From Actinacidiphila oryziradicis (GTDB lineage: Bacteria > Actinomycetota > Actinomycetes > Streptomycetales > Streptomycetaceae): a DNA stretch of 64,000 nucleotides. Shown here one piece after another: positions 7,726 to 15,952 of this stretch. The stretch lies in contig NZ_SUMC01000017.1 of the NCBI RefSeq assembly GCF_005047355.1, positions 62,001 through 126,000 on the forward strand, given 5' to 3'. The notes under the pieces are model-generated. The model was not told the origin of the DNA. It searched no databases and was given only the letters and a program-made list of their open reading frames with translations. Every line of letters begins with the position of its first letter. The first letter of the stretch is position 1. Both the position numbers and the translations under genes were made by a program.

Positions 7726-7930
7726 TCCCTGTCCGGGCGATCTCCGCGGCGTCGCGTGCCCTGGCACTGGGGGCACCTCCTGGGGGCACCTCCCGGCCGA
7801 AGGCTGGGGGAGGTAGCTGGGGGAGCTCGCGGCGTTGTCGTCGGTCAACGATGCTCCGCGTCGCTTCCTTCCTCCGCCTTGCGATCGCAGGCACCAGACC
7901 CCGCCCACGGAGATCGCCCGGACAGGGCCC
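7722..7930 (-). mobile_element. MITE-like element B
   Basis: Terminal inverted repeats 7727-7746 and 7908-7927 (CCCTGTCCGGGCGATCTCCG) are perfect over 20 bp. Reverse-complemented, the interior matches element A along nearly its whole length. It carries an extra hairpin module (CGGCCGAAGGCTGGGGGAGG) also present at 19105-19147. It starts at the CTAG holding the stop codon of the 107-aa gene. Confidence 0.75.
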
Positions 7931-7972
7931 AGGGCCTGCCCGGGCGCAGCGGCCAGGCCCTGGGCCTGGCCG

Positions 7973-8731
7973 TCAGAGGGACGCCACTACCCGGTCCGCC
8001 AGGATGTAGACGCTCTCCTCGCCATAGGTGAAGGTCAGGGCGTAGGCGCCGGCGATGGCCGAGCCGCCGAGGAGGACGGGGATCTCGCCGCGGTCGAGGG
8101 CGTCGGAGAGCTGGAGGGCGGTCTCGCGGTGGCCTGGGGTCATGCAGAGGGTGGTGCCGTCGGCGAAGACGTAGACGTCGAGCGTGCCGAGGGGGCCGGG
8201 GCGGACATCGGCGAGGGGAACGCCGTCGTCGGCGAGCTCGGCGAGGCGCTCGGCGGTCTGCTCCTGGTTGGCGACGACGGGGGAGGGGAAGCCGAAGTCG
8301 GGGCTGGAGGGGTGCGCCGGGGCCGGGAGGCCGCCGGAGTCCAGGCCCGCGAGGTCGGCCTGGCGGGGCATGTACGGCCCGAAGGGCAGTACCTCGTAGT
8401 CGGAGTGCTCCGCACCGGGCACGGGCCCGGTGGCGCCCAAGAAGGGCGTGTCGGCGCCCTCGCGGGCTTCCTGGGCGGCCCAGAAGGCGCGGGCCTCGGA
8501 GAGCTCCCGCTCGCGCTCGTCGGCGAGTGCGTCGGCGACGGCGGCGCGTATGTCGGTGGTGTCGGGGGCCGTACGGGCCCTGGGTACGGCGATGGCCGCC
8601 CGGGCTGCGGCGAGGTCCGCGCGCAGGGCGGCGAGTTCCCGGCGCAGTCCGTGTGCCGAGAGCAGGGCGACAGACCCCACGGCCCCGGCAGCTCCCGCGG
8701 CCGTAAGCAGAACGAGGAACATGGCGCTCAC
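7973..8731 (-). CDS. Membrane-anchored protein of unknown function
   Basis: A 252-residue protein. The N-terminus FLVLLTAAGAAGAVGSVALL is a single membrane anchor. It is followed by an Ala/Leu/Arg-rich probable coiled coil (residues 28-55), an acidic linker, and a C-terminal soluble domain with LADVRPGPLGTLDVYVFADG and ALTFTYGEESVYILADRV. I do not recognise the domain. The GTG at 8731 is favoured because GGGAG lies 7 bases upstream; ATG 8722 is the alternative. It stands alone. The 223 bases up to the thiolase gene contain GGGGGCGCTTC-type repeats (GAAGCGC...GCGCTTC, 8884-8926) but no gene. Confidence 0.65.
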   Translation of the reverse strand: MSAMFLVLLTAAGAAGAVGSVALLSAHGLRRELAALRADLAAARAAIAVPRARTAPDTTDIRAAVADALADERERELSEARAFWAAQEAREGADTPFLGATGPVPGAEHSDYEVLPFGPYMPRQADLAGLDSGGLPAPAHPSSPDFGFPSPVVANQEQTAERLAELADDGVPLADVRPGPLGTLDVYVFADGTTLCMTPGHRETALQLSDALDRGEIPVLLGGSAIAGAYALTFTYGEESVYILADRVVASL

Positions 8732-8954
8732 TGGTGTACTCCCGACTGTGCAATCCCGAGCAGGTTCGTCCTTCCGTTCCATAACTGTGCACTGAAACCC
8801 TTGGCCTTTGCACTGCGGAACGTCACCATTTGGGCGGATCTTTGACCCTCGCCCGAATGAGGAGGGCCCACCTGACCTGCGTAGAAGCGCGCCCCAGGAG
8901 AGAAAATCACATCCCGGGGGCGCTTCTATTGCGATTCGGGTCACACGCTCGATT

Positions 8955-10175
8955 TTAGGAAAGACGTTCGATAACCATGGCCATGCCCTGGCCACCGCCG
9001 ACGCACATCGTCTCCAGGCCGAACTGCTTGTCGTGGTGCTGAAGGGAATTGATCAAGGTGGTGGTGATACGGGCGCCGGTCATACCGAACGGATGTCCGA
9101 CAGCGATGGCCCCGCCATTCACATTGAGGCGGTCGATGTCGATACCGAGGCCCCGGTAGGAAGGGATGACCTGGGCCGCGAAGGCCTCATTGATCTCGAC
9201 CAGGTCGATGTCGCCGATGCCCAGCCCGGCGCGCCGCAGCGCCTGCGTGGACGCCTCCACCGGGCCGTAGCCCATGATCTCCGGCGACAGGCCGGACACG
9301 CCGGTCGACACCACTCGGGCCAGCGGCGTGATGCCCAGCTCGCGCGCCTTCGAGTCGGACATGATCACGAGGGCCGCGGCGCCGTCATTGAGCGGGCAGC
9401 AGTTGCCCGCCGTCACCGTGCCGTCGGGGCGGAAGACCGGCTTCAGGCCCTGCACCGCTTCGAGGGTGACCCCGGCGCGCGGGCCGTCGTCCTTCGAGAC
9501 GACGGTCCCGTCCGGGAGGGTCACCGGAGTGATCTCGCGCTCCCAGAAGCCGTTCTTGATGGCTTCCTCGGCGAGATTCTGGGACCGCACACCGAATTCG
9601 TCCTGCTCCTGACGCGTGATGCCCTTCAGCGCCGCCAGATTCTCCGCCGTCTGCCCCATCGCGATGTACGGGTCCGGGAGCAGCTCGTCCTCGCGCGGGT
9701 CGTGCCATTCGCCGGCGCCTTGTTCGGCGCGGGCGGTGGTGCGGCCCTCCGCCTCTGCGAAGAGCGGGTTCTTCGTGTCCGGCAGCCCGTCGGAGCTGCC
9801 CTTGACGCTGCGGGACACCATCTCGACGCCGGCCGAGATGAACACGTCCCCCTCGCCCGCCTTGATGGCGTGCAGTGCCATCCGGGTCGTCTGCAGGGAC
9901 GAGGAACAGTAGCGGGTGATCGTGCAGCCCGGCAGGTGGTCCATACCCAGCTGTACGGCGACGATCCGGCCCAGGTTGTAGCCCTGCTCGCCGCCGGGCA
10001 GGCCGCAGCCCAGCATCAGGTCGTCGATCTCGCGCGGATCGAGCTGCGGGATCTTCGCGAGGGCGGTCCGGACGATCGTGGCGGTGAGATCGTCCGGGCG
10101 GAGATCCTTCAGGGATCCCTTGAACGCCCGTCCGATCGGCGAACGGGCGGCAGAGACGATCACGGCTTCGGGCAT
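8955..10175 (-). CDS. Acetyl-CoA C-acyltransferase (thiolase)
   Basis: A 406-residue thiolase. The nucleophilic cysteine lies in TRYCSSSLQT near residue 90, the EINEAFAAQ motif near 322, the catalytic His in GGAIAVGHPFGMTGAR near 356, and the C-terminal cysteine in CVGGGQGMAMV near 391. The enzyme either cleaves 3-ketoacyl-CoA in beta-oxidation or condenses acetyl-CoA units. The ARSPIGRAFKGSL start and the length fit the degradative FadA-like group common in Streptomyces. No other fatty-acid gene is adjacent, so the pathway role is inferred from family only. The ATG at 10175 has GCCGAGGAGC upstream. Confidence 0.9.
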   Translation of the reverse strand: MPEAVIVSAARSPIGRAFKGSLKDLRPDDLTATIVRTALAKIPQLDPREIDDLMLGCGLPGGEQGYNLGRIVAVQLGMDHLPGCTITRYCSSSLQTTRMALHAIKAGEGDVFISAGVEMVSRSVKGSSDGLPDTKNPLFAEAEGRTTARAEQGAGEWHDPREDELLPDPYIAMGQTAENLAALKGITRQEQDEFGVRSQNLAEEAIKNGFWEREITPVTLPDGTVVSKDDGPRAGVTLEAVQGLKPVFRPDGTVTAGNCCPLNDGAAALVIMSDSKARELGITPLARVVSTGVSGLSPEIMGYGPVEASTQALRRAGLGIGDIDLVEINEAFAAQVIPSYRGLGIDIDRLNVNGGAIAVGHPFGMTGARITTTLINSLQHHDKQFGLETMCVGGGQGMAMVIERLS

Positions 10176-10412
10176 CGCGGGCTCCTCGGCGGGGCGGGAC
10201 TCTCTCGGGACTCCCTGCGAAGTTACCTGCGCGTATCGAATGAGTCACGTTCTGCGCGCTGTGACGCGGGCCTCTTTCTGAGCGATCGCTTAGGGCGGGT
10301 GTCGGGGTGGGGGGTTTGCCTCACCCCCCACCGGCCGGTGGGCCCGCCCCACCACCGGCCCACCCACACAGCTGGGCACCGCCCGCGTCCCCGCTCAGCG
10401 CAGCGCGAAGCG

Positions 10413-11429
10413 TCAGGCCGGGGCGGGTTCGGTGGGGGTGAGGCGGTGGCGGCGGCGCCGTTTGAGCAGGGCCCAGCGGCCGCGGGGACCGGAGCCGGAG
10501 ACGGTGCCGGTGGCGGCGGTGACTTCGGTGCCGCCTTCGGCGGCGGCTTCGACGGCGGCCTGGGCCACGGGCAGGAAGCCCTCGCCGCGCCGGGAGTCGG
10601 GCCGCTCGTCCTGCGCGGGCCAGAGCCCGAGCGTGGCGCAGACGGTCGGGAGCATGGCCATCGCGGCCGTCGCGTACCCCTCGGCGGAAGGGTGGTAGTT
10701 GTCCGGGCCGAACATTTCGCGGGGCCGGGCCTCGAACTCGGGCCCGAGCAGAGCACCGAGCGACACCGTACGGCCACCGAGGCCGACCACGGCGATGGTC
10801 TGCGCGGCGGCCAGCTGGCGGCTCAGCCGGCGGGCGACCCAGCGAAGCGGCTGGTACACCGGTTCGACCGACCCCAGGTCGGGGCACGTCCCGACGATGA
10901 CCTCGCACCCCGCGTCGCGCAGCCGCCGTACGGCGTCGGCGAGGAGCCGGACCGACTTCGCCGGGGGCATCCGCTGGGTGACGTCATTCGCGCCGATCAT
11001 GATCACGCAGACGTTGGGGTGCGGCGACTGCGGGTCCAGAAGGAGGGAGACCTGGCGCGCCAGGTCGGTGGACTGCGCGCCGGGATTCGCCACGTTCACC
11101 AGCTGTACGGGCCGCTCCGCGACGGCCGCCAGCCCCGACGCGACCAGCGCGGCCGGGGTCTCGCCGGCCAGCGCCACGCCCTGGCCGGCGGCCGTCGAGT
11201 CGCCGAGGAACCCCAGCCGGACCGGCGGCTCTTGCCCCGGACGGGCGAACGCCGCGCCGTAGCGGCCGTCCGCACGCGGCGGTACGTCCGCCGAGCCGCC
11301 GACGACCTTTCGCGCCAGCTGCATCTCGGTGAGCAGAACGCCGACGGCCATTCCGCCCAGCAGTCCGATGCCACCGCCTCCGTATGCCGCAGCGGTCGCG
11401 ATGCGCCGGGCCACCCTTGCTCTCGACAT
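10413..11429 (-). CDS. SGNH/GDSL hydrolase with N-terminal membrane anchor
   Basis: A 338-residue protein. Residues 15-35 are hydrophobic and glycine-rich (signal anchor). Block I is GFLGDSTAAGQG with the nucleophilic Ser, block III is MIGANDVT with the oxyanion Asn, and block V is DNYHPSAEGY with the catalytic Asp-His. This is a complete SGNH esterase or lipase catalytic set on the outer face of the membrane. A Gly/Thr-rich C-terminal tail ends in a basic cluster (LLKRRRRHRL). GGGAGG precedes the ATG by 11 bases. The substrate is unknown; acylated cell-wall or lipid esters are typical. Confidence 0.85.
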   Translation of the reverse strand: MSRARVARRIATAAAYGGGGIGLLGGMAVGVLLTEMQLARKVVGGSADVPPRADGRYGAAFARPGQEPPVRLGFLGDSTAAGQGVALAGETPAALVASGLAAVAERPVQLVNVANPGAQSTDLARQVSLLLDPQSPHPNVCVIMIGANDVTQRMPPAKSVRLLADAVRRLRDAGCEVIVGTCPDLGSVEPVYQPLRWVARRLSRQLAAAQTIAVVGLGGRTVSLGALLGPEFEARPREMFGPDNYHPSAEGYATAAMAMLPTVCATLGLWPAQDERPDSRRGEGFLPVAQAAVEAAAEGGTEVTAATGTVSGSGPRGRWALLKRRRRHRLTPTEPAPA

Positions 11430-11508
11430 CTAGCGGGTCCACCTCCCGAAGGTCTGAGGTATCCGTACAACAATTTGTTGCCCAATCATGTGTCCCCTGC
11501 AACGCCCA

Positions 11509-12288
11509 TTACGCCAGCCGCTGCTGCGCCACGTACCAGGCGAGCTGCGTCCGGTTGGCGGTGCCGGTGGACTCCATGAGGCCGCGGATGCGGCGCTGGA
11601 GGGTGCGCAGCGAGATGCCGAGCTGGCCGGCGATCGCCTTGTCGGGCAGGCCGGACATGAGGAGGGAGAGCAGCTGTGCGTCGAGGGCCGGGGAGACGGG
11701 GAGGCCGGGATCGGGGTCGCCGGTGGGGAAGCGCAGCGGTGTGCCGCGCAGCCAGCGGTCCTCGAAGAGTTCGATGAGGGCGTCGAGTACGACCGACTGG
11801 TGGAGCAGGAGCAGACCACCTGAGGTGAAGTCGCTATGGCCGCTGACCAGCGGGAGGAGGGCGTGCTCATTGTCGACGATCATCAGCTTCAGCGGCACCC
11901 GCGGGGTGGCGCGGGCCTGCTCGCCGGGCGGCACGAAGCCGGGCAGTTCGGTGGCGCCCGGGTGGGTCAGCGCGCTGTTCTCGTACAGGGAGCGGTAGAC
12001 GATGCCCGCGGCGAGCCGCTCCTCCTGCACGGGGTTGCCCTGCATGACGTAAGGGGGCCGGACAAAGGTCAGCACCTCCTTGCGGGCCTCGCGCTGGAGC
12101 TGGTCGATGCGGTGCTCCTGCTCGGCCCGGCCATAGAGGACCTCCGCAAGGTCGGGCGGCCAGCTGCGGGGCTGCTGCGGGGGCCCGGCGGCGAGGGCGG
12201 TCACGACGTCGCGCACCTCTGCCAGCTCGGCCTCCGCGGCGGCGATCCGGCTCAGCGCGGCCGTGTAGAGACGCTGCTCCTCGGGCAT
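11509..12288 (-). CDS. LuxR-family regulator with N-terminal effector domain
   Basis: A 259-residue protein. Residues 1-60 form a helical segment, 60-180 a TrmB/PLD-like sensing region (REARKEVLTFVRPPYV, LKLMIVDNEHALLPL). The C-terminal 60 residues carry a LuxR helix-turn-helix (LLSLLMSGLPDKAIAGQLG, then RTLQRRIRGLM). This architecture is frequent in Streptomyces and often controls a neighbouring or its own gene. A palindrome TACCG-TC-CGGTA (12329-12340) lies 40 bases upstream. It is divergent from cystathionine beta-synthase. The ligand is unknown. Confidence 0.8.
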   Translation of the reverse strand: MPEEQRLYTAALSRIAAAEAELAEVRDVVTALAAGPPQQPRSWPPDLAEVLYGRAEQEHRIDQLQREARKEVLTFVRPPYVMQGNPVQEERLAAGIVYRSLYENSALTHPGATELPGFVPPGEQARATPRVPLKLMIVDNEHALLPLVSGHSDFTSGGLLLLHQSVVLDALIELFEDRWLRGTPLRFPTGDPDPGLPVSPALDAQLLSLLMSGLPDKAIAGQLGISLRTLQRRIRGLMESTGTANRTQLAWYVAQQRLA

Positions 12289-12328
12289 TTCACACCCCCA
12301 GGTGTCTTGGACGCGCCGCTGCGGACTC

Positions 12329-12340
12329 TACCGTCCGGTA
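12329..12340. promoter_or_regulatory. Palindrome between the LuxR gene and CBS
   Basis: TACCGTCCGGTA is a perfect 12-base dyad in the divergent intergenic region. It is a possible operator for the LuxR-type regulator; no consensus is known to me. Confidence 0.25.
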
Positions 12341-12459
12341 TGTCACAGGCGCGTGAAGCGTCATGGGGCCGCTGAGGCGCGTTGAGCTGACAGACGGCCC
12401 GGGGCAAGCGGTTTTGCGCTTACTCTGGCCTCACAATCTCGGAGAACCCGGAGACAACG

Positions 12460-13848
12460 GTGCAGTTCCACGACTCGATGATCAGCCTTGTCGGCAACAC
12501 CCCGCTGGTACGGCTGAACAATGTGACCTCGGGGGTTCAGGCGACCGTCCTGGCCAAGGTCGAGTACTTCAACCCCGGCGGCTCGGTCAAGGACCGTATC
12601 GCCCTGCGCATGATCGAGGCGGCGGAGGAGAGCGGGCAGCTCAAGCCCGGTGGCACGATCGTGGAGCCGACCTCGGGGAACACCGGGGTCGGGCTGGCGA
12701 TCGTCGCGCAGCAGAAGGGGTACCACTGCGTCTTCGTCTGCCCGGACAAGGTGTCCACGGACAAGATCAATGTGCTGCGGGCGTACGGCGCCGAGGTCGT
12801 GGTCTGCCCGACGGCCGTGGATCCGGAGCACCCGGACTCGTACTACAACGTCTCGGACCGGCTGGTCGCGGAGACGCCGAACGCCTGGAAGCCCGACCAG
12901 TACAGCAACCCCAACAACGCCCTGTCCCACTACGAGTCCACCGGTCCCGAGCTGTGGCAGCAGACGGAGGGGAAGATCACCCACTTCGTGGCGGGCGTCG
13001 GCACCGGCGGCACCATCTCCGGCACCGGCCGGTATCTGAAGGACGCCAGCGAGGGCCGGGTCCAGGTCATCGGCGCCGACCCCGAGGGCTCCGTCTACAG
13101 CGGCGGCTCCGGGCGGCCGTATCTGATCGAGGGCGTCGGCGAGGACTTCTGGCCGACCGCGTACGACCGCACGGTGGCGGACGAGATCGTCGCGGTCTCC
13201 GACAAGGACGCCTTCCAGATGACCCGGCGGCTCGCGAAGGAGGAGGGCCTGCTGGTCGGCGGCTCCTGCGGGATGGCGGTCGTGGCGGCGCTGCGCGTCG
13301 CGGAGCGGCTCGGGCCGGACGACGTGGTGGTCGTACTGCTGCCGGACAGCGGGCGCGGGTATCTGTCGAAGATCTTCAACGACGAGTGGATGGCCGACTA
13401 CGGCTTCCTGGAGGAGGGCGGCCAGCAGGCGCGCGTCAGCGACGTCCTGGACCGCAAGGACGGCGGCATCCCGCACCTTGTGCACATGCACCCCGACGAG
13501 ACGGTCGGCCAGGCGATCGAGGTGCTGCGCGAGTACGGCGTCTCGCAGATGCCGATCGTCAAGCCGGGCGCCGGCCACCCGGATGTCATGGCGGCGGAGG
13601 TCATCGGCTCCGTCGTGGAGCGCGAGCTGCTCGACGCGCTGTTCACCAAGCGCGCCACCCTCGACGACCCGCTGGAGCAGCACATGTGTGCCCCGCTTCC
13701 GCAGGTCGGCTCGGGTGAGCCGGTCGGCGACCTGATGGCGGTCCTCGGAGTGGCGGACGCGGCGATCGTGCTGGTGGAGGGCAAGCCGACGGGTGTCGTC
13801 AGCCGGCAGGACCTGCTCGCGTTCCTGGCGCAGGACGCGGCGAAGTAG
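12460..13848 (+). CDS. cbs: Cystathionine beta-synthase
   Basis: A 462-residue fold-type II PLP enzyme that joins serine and homocysteine to cystathionine, the first step of reverse transsulfuration. The PLP lysine is in NPGGSVKDRIALRM near residue 42, the substrate loop EPTSGNTGVGLA near 68, and the phosphate loop GVGTGGTISGTGRYL near 177. Residues 335-455 form a tandem CBS-domain pair (MHPDETVGQAIEVL, VLVEGKPTGVVSRQDLL), which separates it from plain cysteine synthases. GGAG lies 6 bases before the GTG start. Monocistronic, followed by a long gene-free stretch. Confidence 0.92.
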   Translation: MQFHDSMISLVGNTPLVRLNNVTSGVQATVLAKVEYFNPGGSVKDRIALRMIEAAEESGQLKPGGTIVEPTSGNTGVGLAIVAQQKGYHCVFVCPDKVSTDKINVLRAYGAEVVVCPTAVDPEHPDSYYNVSDRLVAETPNAWKPDQYSNPNNALSHYESTGPELWQQTEGKITHFVAGVGTGGTISGTGRYLKDASEGRVQVIGADPEGSVYSGGSGRPYLIEGVGEDFWPTAYDRTVADEIVAVSDKDAFQMTRRLAKEEGLLVGGSCGMAVVAALRVAERLGPDDVVVVLLPDSGRGYLSKIFNDEWMADYGFLEEGGQQARVSDVLDRKDGGIPHLVHMHPDETVGQAIEVLREYGVSQMPIVKPGAGHPDVMAAEVIGSVVERELLDALFTKRATLDDPLEQHMCAPLPQVGSGEPVGDLMAVLGVADAAIVLVEGKPTGVVSRQDLLAFLAQDAAK

Positions 13849-14437
13849 AACGCCCGCGGCCATGTCGGAGAACTTCGCCGAAGTGGTACATCAGTGTCAC
13901 GTACCGGCAGCACGCGCTTAACACGAGTCCGGCACATTGGTGGATGTCAGCAGGACGACAACCCAAGAATGTGGCGCCAAGGACCTCCGGAGCGGCTCCC
14001 GGAATCCATGGTTGCCCTGGATGCGAGAGCCCGGCCCTGACCCGGTCCGCGTCCCTCGCGGGGACCGCCGTCGTCCCGCCCCCCGGACAACCGGGGGTGC
14101 GGCGGTCCCCGCGCAATCTTCACCACGAGCGGCTCGCGCCACGGCGCGGGCCGCTCGTCTGGTTGAGTGACCCGCGTGATCATCATCGATGCTGATTCTG
14201 TGTCCGACGCTGTGGCAGCCCGCACCCGGCACCCGGCCGGACGGCCGTCGCCCGGCGCGGCCAGGGCGCGCTGATCGACGGGGCGCCGGTACGGACCCGT
14301 AGCGGCGCGGACGAATGCGGACACCGTACGGAGCCCGGCGGCCTTTGGCAGTGGGGTAAACCCCCCCGACCGGACCGGGGGCGGGCCCCGTAGAGTCGCG
14401 ATGGCGTCCTTTGCGCCCTGACGGAAGGAGCGGACCC
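13849..14437. other. 589-bp gene-free stretch
   Basis: No frame here has convincing codon bias together with a ribosome site. Its clear content is the hairpin at 14058-14112, a second stem GAGCGG/CCGCTC (14127-14156), and the ribosome site GGAAGGAG of the next gene. Very short frames at 13863 and 14176 lack support. Confidence 0.5.
14058..14112 (+). terminator. Two-level stem-loop terminator
   Basis: GCGGGGACCGCCG (14058-14070) and its exact complement (14100-14112) enclose an inner CCCCCGG-ACAA-CCGGGGG stem. It lies 210 bases after CBS, so it may end a longer CBS transcript. Confidence 0.55.
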
Positions 14438-15784
14438 GTGTCCCTGCCCCTGCTGGCGGCCCTCACCGCGTCCGAGGGCGACCGCCCCGACGCGGTCCAG
14501 GTGGCCGGAGTCGCCCTCTCGCGCGAGCAGTTGCTCGGCGCGGCGGGCGCGGTCGCCGCCCGGATCGCCGGTGCGCCCGCCGTGGCTGTGGACGCGACGG
14601 CCACCGCCGAGACGGTCGTCGCCGTCGTCGGCGGCCTCCTCGCCGGGGTGCCGGTCGTGCCCGTACCGCCGGACTCCGGGCCGGCGGAGCGCGAGCACAT
14701 CCTCCACGACTCCGGCGCTGTCCCGCTGCCCCCGGTCGACCTCGCGGAACGCGGCGACTGGGCCAGGCCCGGGACACGCCCGGACGCGACCGCTTTCATC
14801 CTCTATACGTCGGGTACCACCGGCGCCCCCAAGGGCGTCCTCATGCCGCGCCAGGCCGTCGCCGCCGACCTCGACGCCCTCGCCGAGGCCTGGGAGTGGA
14901 CCGCCGACGACACGCTCGTACACGGGTTGCCGCTCTTCCATGTGCACGGCCTTGTGCTCGGTGTCCTCGGCCCCCTGCGCATCGGCAGCCGCCTCCTCCA
15001 CACCGGACGGCCCACCCCGGCCGCCTACGCCGCGGCGGCAGGGACCCTCTACTTCGGCGTCCCGACCGTGTGGAGCCGCGTCACCCAGGACGCCTCCGCC
15101 GCGCGGGCGCTGCGCGGCGCGCGGCTCCTGGTGTCGGGCAGCGCCCCGCTGCCCGCGCCCGTCTTCCGCGACCTGGAGGCGCTCACCGGGCAGCGGCCCG
15201 TCGAGCGGTACGGCATGACCGAGACCCTCATCACGGTCAGCACGCGGGCCGGCGGCGAGCGCCGGCCCGGCTCCGTGGGCCTTCCCCTGCCGGGGATCCG
15301 GACCCGAGTGGCGGCCGAGCCCGGCGCCGAGATCGGCGAACTGCAGCTCACCGGTCCCACTCTGTTCGACGGCTACCTCGGGCGCCCCGAGGCCACCGCG
15401 GCGTCGTTCACGGAGGACGGCTGGTTCCGGACCGGTGACATCGCGGCCATCGAGCCCGACGGCATGCACCGCATCGTCGGGCGCGCCTCGACGGATCTCA
15501 TCAAGTCCGGCGGCTACCGCATCGGCGCCGGCGAGGTCGAGAACGCGCTGCTGGACCACCCCTCGGTCCGTGAGGCGGCGGTGATCGGCGCGCCTCATGC
15601 CGATCTCGGGCAGGAGATCGTCGCCTATGTCGTCGCCGAGGGCGAGATCGGCGAGCGCGAACTCATCGACTTCGTCGCGGGGCACCTGTCGGTGCATAAG
15701 CGGCCGCGCAAGGTCCGCTTCCTGGACGCGTTGCCGCGCAACGCGATGGGGAAGCCGCAGAAGCGTTTGTTGCCGCCGGCCTGA
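14438..15784 (+). CDS. Acyl-CoA synthetase, MatB-like (AMP-binding)
   Basis: A 448-residue ANL-superfamily ligase. The P-loop FILYTSGTTGAPKG lies near residue 117, GLPLFHVHGLVLG near 166 (the His-rich motif of malonyl-CoA synthetases), RYGMTET near 255, the GWFRTGD hinge motif near 329, and the catalytic lysine in AMGKPQKR at the C-terminus. The short length (no N-terminal extension) and the FHVHGL motif point to a MatB-type enzyme that makes malonyl- or methylmalonyl-CoA from the free acid, but medium-chain acids cannot be excluded. GGAAGGAG sits 7 bases before the GTG. The next gene is 168 bases away, so probably separate. Confidence 0.8.
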   Translation: MSLPLLAALTASEGDRPDAVQVAGVALSREQLLGAAGAVAARIAGAPAVAVDATATAETVVAVVGGLLAGVPVVPVPPDSGPAEREHILHDSGAVPLPPVDLAERGDWARPGTRPDATAFILYTSGTTGAPKGVLMPRQAVAADLDALAEAWEWTADDTLVHGLPLFHVHGLVLGVLGPLRIGSRLLHTGRPTPAAYAAAAGTLYFGVPTVWSRVTQDASAARALRGARLLVSGSAPLPAPVFRDLEALTGQRPVERYGMTETLITVSTRAGGERRPGSVGLPLPGIRTRVAAEPGAEIGELQLTGPTLFDGYLGRPEATAASFTEDGWFRTGDIAAIEPDGMHRIVGRASTDLIKSGGYRIGAGEVENALLDHPSVREAAVIGAPHADLGQEIVAYVVAEGEIGERELIDFVAGHLSVHKRPRKVRFLDALPRNAMGKPQKRLLPPA

Positions 15785-15881
15785 GGGGTTTTCCCCCGCC
15801 CGCCCACCCGTTGCTCGACACCGTACGGGCCCACCCCCGCCCCACTCCCTGGGCTGTCCGGAAAAGTGCCTCTTGCCTCGA

Positions 15882-15921
15882 CTGCATATGTTCATGCAGA
15901 GTCTCACTATCTGAATGGAGA
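15882..15921. promoter_or_regulatory. Two inverted repeats before the HAL homologue
   Basis: CTGCAT-N6-ATGCAG (15882-15899) is followed at once by GTCTC-N11-GAGAC (15901-15921). Both precede the ribosome site GAGG at 15943. They are candidate operators, possibly for the RpiR regulator encoded downstream. Confidence 0.35.
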
Positions 15922-15952
15922 CAGGCGCGGACGCAAAGGTTTGAGGTCGCTC

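Noticed and set aside
13863..13922. ATG frame of 19 codons after CBS
   Set aside because: No ribosome site, no homology I recognise, too short to judge.
14176..14271. GTG frame of about 31 codons (VIIIDADSVSDAV)
   Set aside because: No ribosome site; may be chance in a gene-free stretch.
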